A DNA stretch of 64,000 nucleotides from Bacteroidota bacterium (GTDB taxonomy: Bacteria > Bacteroidota > Bacteroidia > Chitinophagales > LD1). Below the pieces are notes generated by a model. The model was not told where the DNA came from, made no database searches, and worked only from the letters and a program-made list of their open reading frames with translations. Of this stretch, positions 56,356-64,000 are shown in pieces. Every line of letters starts with the position of its first letter. Positions within the stretch are counted from its first letter, which is position 1. The stretch is taken from assembly GCA_016715625.1 (NCBI GenBank), contig JADJZU010000004.1:83347-147346 (forward strand), given 5' to 3'. The translations under genes and the position numbers were made by a program.

Positions 56356-57873
56356 TTATGGCAACAATCTTCCGTAGCTTCTTGGAAATGGAATGGTTTC
56401 GCGGATGTGTTGTAACCCACAGATCCAAGCCACCAATCTCTCCAGCCCTAATCCAAAGCCACTATGCGGCACATTGCCGAATTTTCTAAGATCGAGGTAC
56501 CACTCAAAAGCACTCATGGGTAGCTGATGTTCTTCAATCTTATTTTTAAGCCGTTCAATATCTGTTTCGCGCTCTCCGCCCCCCACTACTTCGCCATAGC
56601 CTTCCGGGGCCAGCAAATCCACTCCCTTAGCATACCCTTTATCGGTTTCATCTTCTTTCATGTAAAATGCTTTTACTTCCTGAGGCCAGTTGTAAACCAT
56701 TACGGGTTGTCCAAACATTTTGGTGAGCACCGTCTCGTCACTGCCGCCAAAGTCGTCTCCGCGTTTAAAGTTTCGGGCGCTGTTTTGCCATTGTGGGATG
56801 TTTTGAAGTTTTTCATCCAGGTCCTTTATCTCATTTTTCAACTTATCGATGCGCGCCTGGTTAAAGTTCACCTCCCCCTTTTTCAATTCGCCTGACGCAA
56901 TTTTCTTTTCCCGCTCTGCAATGTCTGTTTCCAATTGAGCTCTTTGGTTTTTCAGGGCAGCCTCTTCATGAGCCAGCATTTGCAAAGAAGTTTTTCCATT
57001 TACCTCTTTCTCGCCTTTAATTACGCTTACGGCATCTTCGTACTTCATTCGGATAAATGGTTCGCGCACTTTCTCCAGATAAGTGGTGTCTCGTTCGAGT
57101 GCTTTTAGTTCTTCTTTCATTTCATCCAACACTTTTGAAACCACAAACCGCACAAAATCTTCAATCAAATCCATATCCATTTTTAAATCGTAGAAGGCCA
57201 TTTCCGGCTCTATCATCCAAAACTCCGACAAGTGTCTGCGTGTCTTAGACTTCTCTGCTCTGAAGGTGGGGCCAAACGTGTAAATAAGGCCTTGTGCCAT
57301 AGCCATGGCTTCACCGTATAACTGCCCGGATTGAGAAAGGTAAGCCGGTTCGCCATAGTAGTCTGTTTCAAAGAGTGTTGAAGTGCCTTCACAGGCATTT
57401 CCTGTAAAAATAGGGGCATCCATTTGCACAAAACCTTTTCCTTGAAAAAACTCATGAATCGCAAAAATGATTCGGTTGCGCACACGCATGATGGCCCATT
57501 GTCTGCGGCTGCGAAGCCACAGGTGTCTGTTGTCCATCAAAAAATCTACCCCGTGTTCTTTGGGTGTGATGGGATAGTCGCCTGCTTCGGCCAGCACTTG
57601 CAGTTGTGCAACTTGAATTTCGAAACCGCCAATTTGTTTTTCGTCCCGGATTACCTTGCCCGCTATAACGAGTGAGCTTTCTTGCGGCAATCTTTTGGCT
57701 GCATCAAACGAGGCCTCTCCCACAACATCCAGGCTTATTACCGCCTGGCAAAATCCGGTGCCGTCACGAAAAGTCATAAACACCAATCCTTTGCTGTCGC
57801 GCTTTTGTGCACACCAGCCTTTCAACTCCACAGTCTGTCCTTTGTGTTTTAGTAAATCTTTAATGTATGTCAT
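56356..57873 (-). CDS. asnS: Asparaginyl-tRNA synthetase
   Basis: A 505-residue class IIb synthetase that charges tRNA-Asn. An OB-fold anticodon domain (about 1-110, starting VELKGWCAQKRDSKGLVFMTFRDG) precedes the catalytic core with motif 2 (YTFGPTFRAEKSKTRRHLSEFWMIEPEMA) and motif 3 (GFGLGLERLVAWICG). A charged helical insert (about 290-360, ALKNQRAQLETDIAEREKKI...) separates motifs 2 and 3, as in other Bacteroidota AsnRS. Upstream on the same strand lie a small Asn-rich ORF and a terminator, so expression is probably attenuated. Confidence 0.95.
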   Translation of the reverse strand: MTYIKDLLKHKGQTVELKGWCAQKRDSKGLVFMTFRDGTGFCQAVISLDVVGEASFDAAKRLPQESSLVIAGKVIRDEKQIGGFEIQVAQLQVLAEAGDYPITPKEHGVDFLMDNRHLWLRSRRQWAIMRVRNRIIFAIHEFFQGKGFVQMDAPIFTGNACEGTSTLFETDYYGEPAYLSQSGQLYGEAMAMAQGLIYTFGPTFRAEKSKTRRHLSEFWMIEPEMAFYDLKMDMDLIEDFVRFVVSKVLDEMKEELKALERDTTYLEKVREPFIRMKYEDAVSVIKGEKEVNGKTSLQMLAHEEAALKNQRAQLETDIAEREKKIASGELKKGEVNFNQARIDKLKNEIKDLDEKLQNIPQWQNSARNFKRGDDFGGSDETVLTKMFGQPVMVYNWPQEVKAFYMKEDETDKGYAKGVDLLAPEGYGEVVGGGERETDIERLKNKIEEHQLPMSAFEWYLDLRKFGNVPHSGFGLGLERLVAWICGLQHIRETIPFPRSYGRLLP

Positions 57874-57920
57874 AAATGATGCTTGATTATTAAATGGGTT
57901 GCGAAAATATTGGAGATATT

Positions 57921-57955
57921 AAAAGAAAAAAGCCGGATGAAATTCAACCGGCTTC
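57921..57955 (-). terminator. Attenuator-type terminator upstream of asnS
   Basis: On the minus strand, AAGCCGG and CCGGCTT (plus-strand arms 57930-57936 and 57948-57954) form a stem followed by TTTTCTTTT. It lies 21 nt after the leader-peptide stop and 48 nt before the asnS ATG. No other minus-strand gene ends here, since rpoN is read the other way. Confidence 0.8.
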
Positions 57956-57975
57956 TATAGATATGGGGAACAAAC

Positions 57976-58023
57976 CTACCGGCTGAGATCTAAAGGACGA
58001 TTAGGATTATTAAAACGATTCAT
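57976..58023 (-). CDS. Asn-rich leader peptide of asnS (putative)
   Basis: A 15-codon ORF, ATG at 58023 to TAG at 57976, encodes MNRFNNPNRPLDLSR. Four of its 15 codons are AAT for Asn, the amino acid handled by the enzyme encoded downstream. An A-rich tract directly precedes the ATG, a usual start context here. Its last codons carry AGCCGG (plus 57979-57984), a copy of the 5' terminator arm that can pair with it through CCGG and so prevent the terminator. A ribosome stalled on Asn codons would leave that segment free. Length and codon bias make chance unlikely but not excluded. Confidence 0.65.
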   Translation of the reverse strand: MNRFNNPNRPLDLSR

Positions 58024-58041
58024 TTTTTGATATACGATACG

Positions 58042-58049
58042 CAATGATA
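58042..58049 (-). promoter_or_regulatory. Possible promoter for the asnS leader
   Basis: TATCATTG on the minus strand matches TAnnTTTG with one mismatch and would start transcription about 12 nt before the leader ATG. I see no good -33 element, so this is tentative. Confidence 0.3.
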
Positions 58050-58108
58050 ACAATAAAATACTGCTTTTCGGGGCTTGAATAATTCCTTGTTTTTTGAACT
58101 TTTGCCCC

Positions 58109-59623
58109 ATGCTCGATCAGCGGTTACAACAGAAATTAGGCCTTAAATTTTCACCTCAGCAAATTCAACTTATGAAATTGCTGCAGGTGCCCACTGCCAA
58201 TTTGGAACAAAGAATCAAAGAGGAGATAGAGGCCAATCCTGCATTGGAAGAGGGAGAAAGTGAAGACGACCCGATTGTAATGCCCGATGAAACACCTACC
58301 GATGAACCTACTATGGAAGAAAGCACGGAGTCGGAGGCAGAGCAGGAGGCGAAGGAAGAGGAGTTGAAGGTGGATGACGAAATGGATATGAGTGATTACT
58401 ACGATGAAGATGATGAAGGTGTAGCGGATTACAAGACCAAAGACTCCAGCGAGTATCCCGACCCGGATGATGAAAAAAAACACGTACCGGTAGCCACCAC
58501 CTCTACCTTTCATGAATATTTAGAAACGCAATTGAATATGCTTGACCTGGACGAACGTCAGGAGCAGATTGCGCTTCAATTGATCGGCAGTCTGGATGAC
58601 GATGGATATCTGCGCAGAGAGTTAGATGCCATTTTAGACGATCTCTCCTTTCGCCAGGGCATTCAGTGCACTGAACTTGAGTTGAGAGAAGTATTGGCGC
58701 AGGTTCAAAAACTAGACCCACCCGGGGTAGCAGCAAGAAACCTAGAGGAATGCTTACTGATACAGTTGAAGCGAAAAGAGGAGCCCACTATACATACTGA
58801 AATTGCCATTCGCGTAGTAGAAAAATATTTTGACCTGTTTGCCAAAAAACACTACGATAAACTCGAGCGCGCTTTTGATATTGACTCCGAAAAACTAAAG
58901 AAGGTAGTAGACGAAATTACCCGGCTAAACCCTAAACCGGGCAGTGCCTTTTCGGGTGGAGGTGGAGAGCAGTATGTGATTATTCCTGATTTTATACTCA
59001 CGAATAATGCCGGTGAACTGACGGTTTCGCTAAACAGTGCCAATGCTCCCGAACTGCGCATCAGTAACCATTTTAAAGAAATGATAACGGACTATAAAAA
59101 GAGCAAGCAAAAGTCGAAGCAGCAGAAAGATGCCATGCTCTTTATTAAGCAGAAAATTGATTCGGCCAAATGGTTCATAGAAGCGATACAAAGCAGATAC
59201 AATACCATGATGCTGACGATGCAGGCCATTCTCGAATTGCAATACGAATACCTGGCCACCGGAGACGAAACGCAGATGAAGCCAATGATATTAAAAGATG
59301 TGGCAGAGAGAACCGGACTCGATATTTCAACTATCAGCCGGGTGGCCAATAGCAAGTATCTGCAAACTGAATTTGGCACTATTCCCCTGAAATTCTTTTT
59401 TAACGAAGCACTTACGAATGAGGCCGGTGAAGAAGTGTCTACCCGAGAGGTAAAAAAGATACTTTCGGATTTGATAGGGATGGAGAGTAAACGAAAACCA
59501 ATCAGCGATCAAAAGTTAACAGAGGTGCTGAACCAACGCGGATACAATATTGCCCGCAGAACCGTGGCTAAATACAGAGAGCAGTTGAACATTCCGGTAG
59601 CGCGCTTGCGAAAAGAGCTATAA
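58109..59623 (+). CDS. rpoN: RNA polymerase sigma-54 factor
   Basis: A 504-residue sigma-54 that needs AAA+ activators to open promoters. The start is the ATG at 58109 (MLDQRLQQKLGLKFSPQQIQLMKLLQV), the usual region I; an upstream TTG at 58094 is less likely. A long acidic linker (about 50-135, rich in Glu and Asp) is followed by the core-binding domain and the C-terminal DNA-binding domain. The latter has the helix-turn-helix (DVAERTGLDISTISRVANSKY) and an intact RpoN box (ARRTVAKYRE). Divergent from asnS. Confidence 0.95.
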   Translation: MLDQRLQQKLGLKFSPQQIQLMKLLQVPTANLEQRIKEEIEANPALEEGESEDDPIVMPDETPTDEPTMEESTESEAEQEAKEEELKVDDEMDMSDYYDEDDEGVADYKTKDSSEYPDPDDEKKHVPVATTSTFHEYLETQLNMLDLDERQEQIALQLIGSLDDDGYLRRELDAILDDLSFRQGIQCTELELREVLAQVQKLDPPGVAARNLEECLLIQLKRKEEPTIHTEIAIRVVEKYFDLFAKKHYDKLERAFDIDSEKLKKVVDEITRLNPKPGSAFSGGGGEQYVIIPDFILTNNAGELTVSLNSANAPELRISNHFKEMITDYKKSKQKSKQQKDAMLFIKQKIDSAKWFIEAIQSRYNTMMLTMQAILELQYEYLATGDETQMKPMILKDVAERTGLDISTISRVANSKYLQTEFGTIPLKFFFNEALTNEAGEEVSTREVKKILSDLIGMESKRKPISDQKLTEVLNQRGYNIARRTVAKYREQLNIPVARLRKEL

Positions 59624-59648
59624 AACAAGCATCGGTCATATTTGTAAC

Positions 59649-60284
59649 ATGAAGTTATTCTATCAATCGGTTTCGTCCGTTTTCCATCCTTTGTTGTTTC
59701 CTACTTATGGAACGCTGCTCATATTAATCGTCAATCCGAATTTGTATGGACACTTTCCGGACCGGCTACACATCGTTTGGTTAATCATCGTGTTTGCACT
59801 CACATTTTTATTTCCGGTCATCTGGCTTTTTATGATGAAGCGGTTAGACATGATTGATAGCCTTCAGTTAATTACTGCTAAAGAACGGATCATTCCTTTT
59901 GTGGCCACGGCTACCTTTTATCTGTGGACCACGTGGATGTTTAAACCGAATGTAGCCATGAAAATACCACCCAATGCACTGGTGTTTTTTATGATGGCAG
60001 GAGCTACGCTCGCTGTCTTTGTCGGTTTTTTTATAAATCTTTTTTTTAAGATTAGCATCCATGCTATTGCAGCCGGGTGTTTGTTGGGCTTAACGCTTTC
60101 CATCATTAAATTTTCAACCTACGACTTAAGACTTGTAATGGTCGGTGTAATTTTATTAGCGGGCATTATTGGCACAGCCCGTTTGTATTTGAATGCACAC
60201 GATGCGCGTCAGGTTTTTATGGGTTATCTGGTGGGTTTTACCGGGCAGTTTATTTCCTTTACTATCATTTCCAAATTCATATAA
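59649..60284 (+). CDS. PAP2-like membrane protein
   Basis: A 211-residue protein with about six membrane helices. The last third has motifs reminiscent of PAP2 phosphatases (FKISIHAIAAGCLLG, then TARLYLNAHDARQVFMGYLVGFTGQF), with the two His residues in expected spacing. The N-terminal KxxxxxxRP motif is not clear, so catalytic activity is uncertain. It lies 25 nt after rpoN and 10 nt before the PaaG-like gene and may be cotranscribed with both. Confidence 0.72.
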   Translation: MKLFYQSVSSVFHPLLFPTYGTLLILIVNPNLYGHFPDRLHIVWLIIVFALTFLFPVIWLFMMKRLDMIDSLQLITAKERIIPFVATATFYLWTTWMFKPNVAMKIPPNALVFFMMAGATLAVFVGFFINLFFKISIHAIAAGCLLGLTLSIIKFSTYDLRLVMVGVILLAGIIGTARLYLNAHDARQVFMGYLVGFTGQFISFTIISKFI

Positions 60285-60294
60285 TCTTACATCT

Positions 60295-61077
60295 ATGTAT
60301 AATTCACTTATCTACTCGGTGGAGCAATTTGTTTGCCGAATTACACTCAACCGTCCCGATGTGTTTAATTCATTCAATGAAGAATTGAGCGCAGAGATTA
60401 TAGACGCTTTTAAAAAAGCAGCAAAAGATGAAACTGTGCGCGTGGTGGTTTTAAGCGGTGAAGGCAAAGCTTTTTGCAGCGGCCAGGATTTAAAGGATAT
60501 AAAAGGCGAAGTGGGTAAAAGAAGTTTGGGCGAATCGGTATTGCGCAGATACAACCCCATGATTATGGCCGTTCGTGATATGATGAAACCGGTTATATGC
60601 CGGCTGAACGGGGTGGCTGCTGGAGCCGGTGCTTCATTAGCTCTTTCCTGCGATATGATTATCGCCTCAGAAAATGCTTCTTTAATAGAAGTATTTGCCA
60701 ACGTAGGCCTGGTTCCCGACTCCGGATCGTCTTTCTTTTTACCGCACTTAGTGGGTTACAATAAAGCATTTGAACTGCTGACACTGGCTTCTAAAATTTC
60801 AGCCAAAGAGGCCTTCGATTTAGGATTTGTGTATAAAGTCGTAGCGCATGAAGAATTGGATAGTGCCGTAAATGATCTGGCACTGCGTTATGCATCAGGC
60901 CCCGGAAAAAGCTATGCCCTCATTAAGAAAATGCTAAACAAGGCCTATACCGCCAACCTGAACGAAATGCTGACCGAAGAATACTATGGCCAGGAAATTG
61001 CCGGCCGAAGCGAAGATTATAAAGAAGGGGTTACTGCCTTTATAGAGAAGCGGAAGCCGGTGTTTAAAGGTAAATAA
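60295..61077 (+). CDS. Enoyl-CoA hydratase/isomerase family protein (PaaG-like)
   Basis: A crotonase-fold enzyme. I place the start at the ATG at 60295 (MYNSLIYSVEQFVCRITLNRPDVFNSF), giving 260 residues; the open frame runs upstream to 60193 inside the preceding gene. The oxyanion-hole segments are FCSGQDLKDI and NGVAAGAGASLALSCDMIIA, and GLVPDSGSSFFLPHLVG is close to PaaG, the ring-opening isomerase of phenylacetate breakdown. No other paa gene is nearby, so it may act in general fatty-acyl or branched-chain metabolism. Confidence 0.85.
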   Translation: MYNSLIYSVEQFVCRITLNRPDVFNSFNEELSAEIIDAFKKAAKDETVRVVVLSGEGKAFCSGQDLKDIKGEVGKRSLGESVLRRYNPMIMAVRDMMKPVICRLNGVAAGAGASLALSCDMIIASENASLIEVFANVGLVPDSGSSFFLPHLVGYNKAFELLTLASKISAKEAFDLGFVYKVVAHEELDSAVNDLALRYASGPGKSYALIKKMLNKAYTANLNEMLTEEYYGQEIAGRSEDYKEGVTAFIEKRKPVFKGK

Positions 61078-61080
61078 GCA

Positions 61081-61743
61081 CTATCGCTTTTTCTTGAAAT
61101 TTTTGTTTCGGTTGCTTCTGAATTTTCCACCGCCACCCCCTTTGTGCCTGTGGCCTTCGGGGCGTCCGTTATCTCGGCCACCTTTAAATTTATTGGCACG
61201 AGCCAATGAGCCGATATCCTGATCTTCGCTGAGCGATAGTTTGCCTTTGGATAAGAGACGCAGGTCGTTTTTAATCGTATCATCATTCACATCTTCCTTG
61301 CTCCAGTTTTCATATACCAATTTCATAAAGTTTCCAATACACTCCGTAAAACCGGCCTGCTTTTCGGGATCTTCTGTTTCAATGGCTTTTTCTACCAGTG
61401 CCTCTACATTTTTTCCGTAATGCTTATACTTAATTCTCGATTGCGGGTAAGGTAGACGCTCGGGTCTTTTCTCAATTTCGGCCCGGTCTTTAATCGGATA
61501 GGGAGAATCCACTTTCAGCGAATAGTTGCTCAGAATGAAGAGATGATCCCACAATTTATGTCTGAAATCCTCCACGTTTCGCAACTGTGGATTCAATTGC
61601 CCCATTAATTCAATCAGTTCGCGGGCAAACTGATTTCTTCTTGCATCATCTTTTTCGTTCATGCAGTTGGCCACAATGCGTTGCACATGTCTGCCATATT
61701 CTTTCAAAAAGAGTTTTTCTCGCGAGGTATTATATTCTGCCAT
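61081..61743 (-). CDS. DUF4290 family protein with a basic glycine-rich tail
   Basis: A 220-residue cytoplasmic protein. The conserved part (about 1-165) is helical (EYNTSREKLFLKEYGRHVQRIVANCM, LRNVEDFRHKLWDHLFILSNY) and matches the Bacteroidota family DUF4290. The last 35 residues are rich in Gly, Arg and Lys (FKGGRDNGRPEGHRHKGGGGGK), like RGG-type RNA-binding tails. Function unknown; the divergent neighbour is the rRNA methylase gene rsmA. It converges on the PaaG-like gene with a 3-nt gap. Confidence 0.83.
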   Translation of the reverse strand: MAEYNTSREKLFLKEYGRHVQRIVANCMNEKDDARRNQFARELIELMGQLNPQLRNVEDFRHKLWDHLFILSNYSLKVDSPYPIKDRAEIEKRPERLPYPQSRIKYKHYGKNVEALVEKAIETEDPEKQAGFTECIGNFMKLVYENWSKEDVNDDTIKNDLRLLSKGKLSLSEDQDIGSLARANKFKGGRDNGRPEGHRHKGGGGGKFRSNRNKNFKKKR

Positions 61744-61938
61744 AACAGCGTTTGGTTTGTACGTAATTTAAAATTGAAACAATAATGAAAAACGGAGATG
61801 TGATAGCTAAAATCCAAAGAGGCAAGGTAACGGGAGGGATGGTTACTACTTCTCTGTCTGCTGCTCCGCGAACACTGCAAACATGAAAAGATTTTCCGGG
61901 TTTGCAAAAAGGATGCTTACCAAACCTATATTCGCCCT

Positions 61939-62709
61939 ATGGCCCAGCATTTAAAAAAATCTCTCGGACAACATTTTTTAAAAGACGAATCGGTGCTGCA
62001 GCACATAGCAGAGGTTGTTGGCGATTTAACGCCTTACAATACCGTGGTTGAAATTGGTCCCGGGGCTGGTGCCCTCACCAAATATCTGGTGGCAAAAAAG
62101 CATACCGATTTTTATGTCATCGAATTGGATGATCGTTGGGCAGCGCATTTGCATCAAACTTTCCCATCGCTTCGCGGAAAAATCATTCATGAAGATTTTA
62201 TGGCAACAGATCTTTCTTTTATGAAGCATCCGGTGCATGTGGTAGGTAATTTTCCTTACAACATTTCTTCGCAGATTGTTTTCAGAATTATTGAGGAGCG
62301 CGACAAAGTGGAGCGCATGACCGGTATGTTTCAAAAGGAAGTAGCAATCCGCATCGCAGCCCCGCATGGCAGTAAAGATTATGGTGTATTAAGTTTATTG
62401 ACACAAGCATATTTTGATTGCAAATATTTGTTTGATGTGCCCCCGGAGAGTTTTAACCCGCCACCCAAAGTAATGAGTGGTATCATTCAAATTACCCGGA
62501 AAACGACACCACCTTCTTGCGATGAGGTGCTTTTCAAAAAAATAGTAAAGGCTGCTTTTAATCAGCGGAGAAAAACAATGCGCAATAGTTTAAAAGAGTT
62601 TGTATCCGGCAAAGCCATCAGCGAAAACGAAATATTTAACCTTCGTCCGGAGCAACTTTCGCTCGAGAGATTTTATGAGTTAACTAATCTGATAAGCCTT
62701 CAGTCATGA
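61939..62709 (+). CDS. rsmA: 16S rRNA (adenine1518/1519-N6) dimethyltransferase RsmA
   Basis: The KsgA enzyme that dimethylates the two conserved adenines near the 3' end of 16S rRNA and acts as a late assembly checkpoint. The SAM-binding motif is VVEIGPGAGALTKYL, the catalytic NFPY motif is at GNFPYNISSQIVF, and the start LKKSLGQHFLKDESVLQHIA is typical. Its 256 residues are normal. It overlaps the next gene by 4 nt (ATGA at 62706). Confidence 0.95.
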   Translation: MAQHLKKSLGQHFLKDESVLQHIAEVVGDLTPYNTVVEIGPGAGALTKYLVAKKHTDFYVIELDDRWAAHLHQTFPSLRGKIIHEDFMATDLSFMKHPVHVVGNFPYNISSQIVFRIIEERDKVERMTGMFQKEVAIRIAAPHGSKDYGVLSLLTQAYFDCKYLFDVPPESFNPPPKVMSGIIQITRKTTPPSCDEVLFKKIVKAAFNQRRKTMRNSLKEFVSGKAISENEIFNLRPEQLSLERFYELTNLISLQS

Positions 62710-63641
62710 AAAAAGTGCTCATTACCGATGCGGCCCATCCTTCGCTTATAGATGGCTTAACGGAACTGGGTTTTTCCGTAGATTATGAACCGGATATTGC
62801 CGTGCAGAAAGTGGCGGATGTTATATCGCAGTATCATGGGTTAATTATTAACAGCCGGGTGCCTGCCGACAGGGCCTTGTTAGCGCGTGCTGCGCAGTTA
62901 AAATTTGTTTGTCGCCTGGGTTCGGGTTTGGAGGTCATCGATTTGGACTGTGCCAGCGAACTGGGGATTGCTGCATTCAACTCGCCAGAAGGCAATAAAG
63001 TGGCGGTAGCGGAACATGCCCTGGGCTTGTTACTTTGTTTACTGAATCATATTCCGAAAGCAAACGCGGAAGTGAAGCAAGGTAAATGGATTCGCGAGGC
63101 CAACAGAGGCGAGGAGTTAACGGGCAAAACGGTAGGCTTAATAGCGTATGGGAATAACGCACGTGCATTTGCGAAAGTATTGCAGGGCTTTGAGGTGAAC
63201 ATACTGGCCTACGATAAATACCTGCATAATTTTAGTAGTGGACAGGTTACCGCATCTTCGCTGGATCGAATATTTGCAGAGGCGGATATATTAAGCCTCC
63301 ATTTGCCTTTGACTCCGGAAACAAAGTATATGATAGACTACAAGTTTCTTGCCTCATTTAAGAAGAAGATTTGGTTAGTCAATACGGCACGCGGAAAAGT
63401 GCTGAAAACGATAGACCTGCTGCGCTGCCTGGAGGAAGGAAGAATAGTGGGGGCTGCCTTGGATGTGTTGGAAAATGAAAAACTGACAACGCTTACGGAT
63501 GAACAAAAAGAAATTTTTCATCGACTGGCAGCAGATGAAAGAGTAATTCTAACACCCCATGTAGCCGGTTGGACACATCAAAGCAAAAAGAAAATTGCCG
63601 AAGTGCTGCTTCGGAAAATAAAAGGTCTTCCGTGGGATTAA
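62706..63641 (+). CDS. 2-hydroxyacid dehydrogenase (phosphoglycerate dehydrogenase-like)
   Basis: A 311-residue NAD(P)-dependent dehydrogenase. Catalytic residues are present: Arg229 in LVNTARGK, Glu in the DVLENEK segment (about 254-258) and His285 in TPHVAGWT. The cofactor loop, usually GxGxxG, reads GLIAYGNNARAF (144-155), with Ala at the first and third glycine positions (147 and 152). Regulatory ACT domains of SerA are absent, so it belongs to the short D-2-hydroxyacid dehydrogenases; substrate undecided. Coupled to rsmA by a 4-nt overlap. Confidence 0.82.
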   Translation: MKKVLITDAAHPSLIDGLTELGFSVDYEPDIAVQKVADVISQYHGLIINSRVPADRALLARAAQLKFVCRLGSGLEVIDLDCASELGIAAFNSPEGNKVAVAEHALGLLLCLLNHIPKANAEVKQGKWIREANRGEELTGKTVGLIAYGNNARAFAKVLQGFEVNILAYDKYLHNFSSGQVTASSLDRIFAEADILSLHLPLTPETKYMIDYKFLASFKKKIWLVNTARGKVLKTIDLLRCLEEGRIVGAALDVLENEKLTTLTDEQKEIFHRLAADERVILTPHVAGWTHQSKKKIAEVLLRKIKGLPWD

Positions 63642-64000
63642 TTTGAATGCCCCCTATTGTCCGGTGGCGGAGGTGAGGTAATCATGCGAAACAGTTCGGG
63701 TAACAGTGCATCAAACTTTTCTTGCTGAACCGGGTTGCAAATAGCCCTTAAGTCTTTAAAATGCTGATAGGTCACTGATGCGCGTTGCATTTCCAATTTT
63801 CCAATGGCTTGTTGAAGTGAATCTGTTTTAGTGCTATCGCTAAGATTTACGTGGCTTAGGTAGCTTTTTGCGGTTACTTCCATTTGCTTGTCTAAACTTA
63901 CCATATTGGAATGGTGCTGCTCACGCATGGTGTCAAATGTTTTTTGCTGTTGCTCATCTAACTCTAACTCTTGAATAATAAGTTGCGCGGGTCCGTGTTT
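63638..64000 (-). CDS. Spy/CpxP-like periplasmic protein, N-terminus beyond window
   Basis: The frame is open to the window edge and gives 120 C-terminal residues. The visible part is helical, with an LTxxQ-type pattern (ELELDEQQQKTFDTMREQH, later CNPVQQEKFDALLPELFRM) that suggests the Spy/CpxP family of periplasmic chaperone or metal-sensing proteins. An N-terminal signal would lie outside the window. The stop overlaps the convergent dehydrogenase gene by 4 nt. Confidence 0.65.
   Translation of the reverse strand, partial: KHGPAQLIIQELELDEQQQKTFDTMREQHHSNMVSLDKQMEVTAKSYLSHVNLSDSTKTDSLQQAIGKLEMQRASVTYQHFKDLRAICNPVQQEKFDALLPELFRMITSPPPPDNRGHSN

Noticed and set aside
1..64000. tRNA, rRNA, CRISPR arrays, insertion sequences, phage genes
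   Set aside because: Intergenic regions were read on both strands; none shows a tRNA-like T-loop, repeat-spacer array, or transposase/integrase coding sequence. The holin name of the PF04020 family does not indicate a prophage here.

Overview
The window is chromosomal DNA from a member of the Bacteroidota, probably close to the Chitinophagales/Saprospirales side of the phylum; the order is inferred from the gene mix, since no rRNA lies here. The evidence is four secreted proteins with type IX secretion (T9SS) sorting domains, a complete MoxR-Bat aerotolerance operon, DUF3078 and DUF4290 proteins, an AsnRS with a helical insert, a TAnnTTTG-type promoter, and A-rich rather than Shine-Dalgarno start contexts. 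I found no tRNA, rRNA, CRISPR array, insertion sequence or prophage. Gene density is high, with many 1-4 nt stop/start overlaps.

Layout. 1-2.9 kb: rodA (cut by the window edge) and mrdA/PBP2 for cell elongation. 3-12.6 kb, minus strand: a lipoprotein, a T9SS-secreted M43 metalloprotease, a frameshifted small membrane protein, a YhhN-family protein, RNase G, a 29-residue basic ribosomal-like peptide, a TPR protein, and a large adhesin-like protein with SprB repeats, also frameshifted. 12.8-22.6 kb: a T9SS-secreted CocE/S15-type hydrolase, the 2-oxoacid:ferredoxin oxidoreductase operon (ferredoxin-korA-korB), a T9SS-secreted C10 cysteine protease and a lipoprotein. 22.6-34.6 kb, minus strand: an asparaginase-like/omega-amidase operon, mscL, the eight-gene moxR-DUF58-batABCDE operon and a DUF3078 protein. 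34.6-42.3 kb, plus strand: a structured leader, a PadR-PspC envelope regulatory operon, then rimP-nusA-infB. 42.4-45.5 kb, minus strand: a surface-polysaccharide operon (O-antigen ligase, GT2, GT4) with two coding anomalies. 45.5-64 kb: meaB, a transporter-HEAT fusion, a Kir channel, lysA, a POT peptide transporter, a GT-C-like membrane protein, asnS, rpoN, a PaaG-like protein, rsmA, a 2-hydroxyacid dehydrogenase and a Spy/CpxP-like fragment.

The most interesting signal lies in front of asnS. On the minus strand a 15-codon ORF with four Asn codons (MNRFNNPNRPLDLSR) is followed by an intrinsic terminator, and the end of the small ORF carries a segment that can compete with the terminator stem. 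This has the logic of ribosome-mediated attenuation of asparaginyl-tRNA synthetase by Asn-tRNA supply. Other points of interest are a promoter-leader-terminator unit ahead of the PadR operon, three genes broken by single-base shifts (one at a perfect A AAA AAA slippery site), a glycosyltransferase whose conserved N-terminus has no standard start codon (ATA), and a nucleotide-transporter-like/HEAT-repeat fusion.
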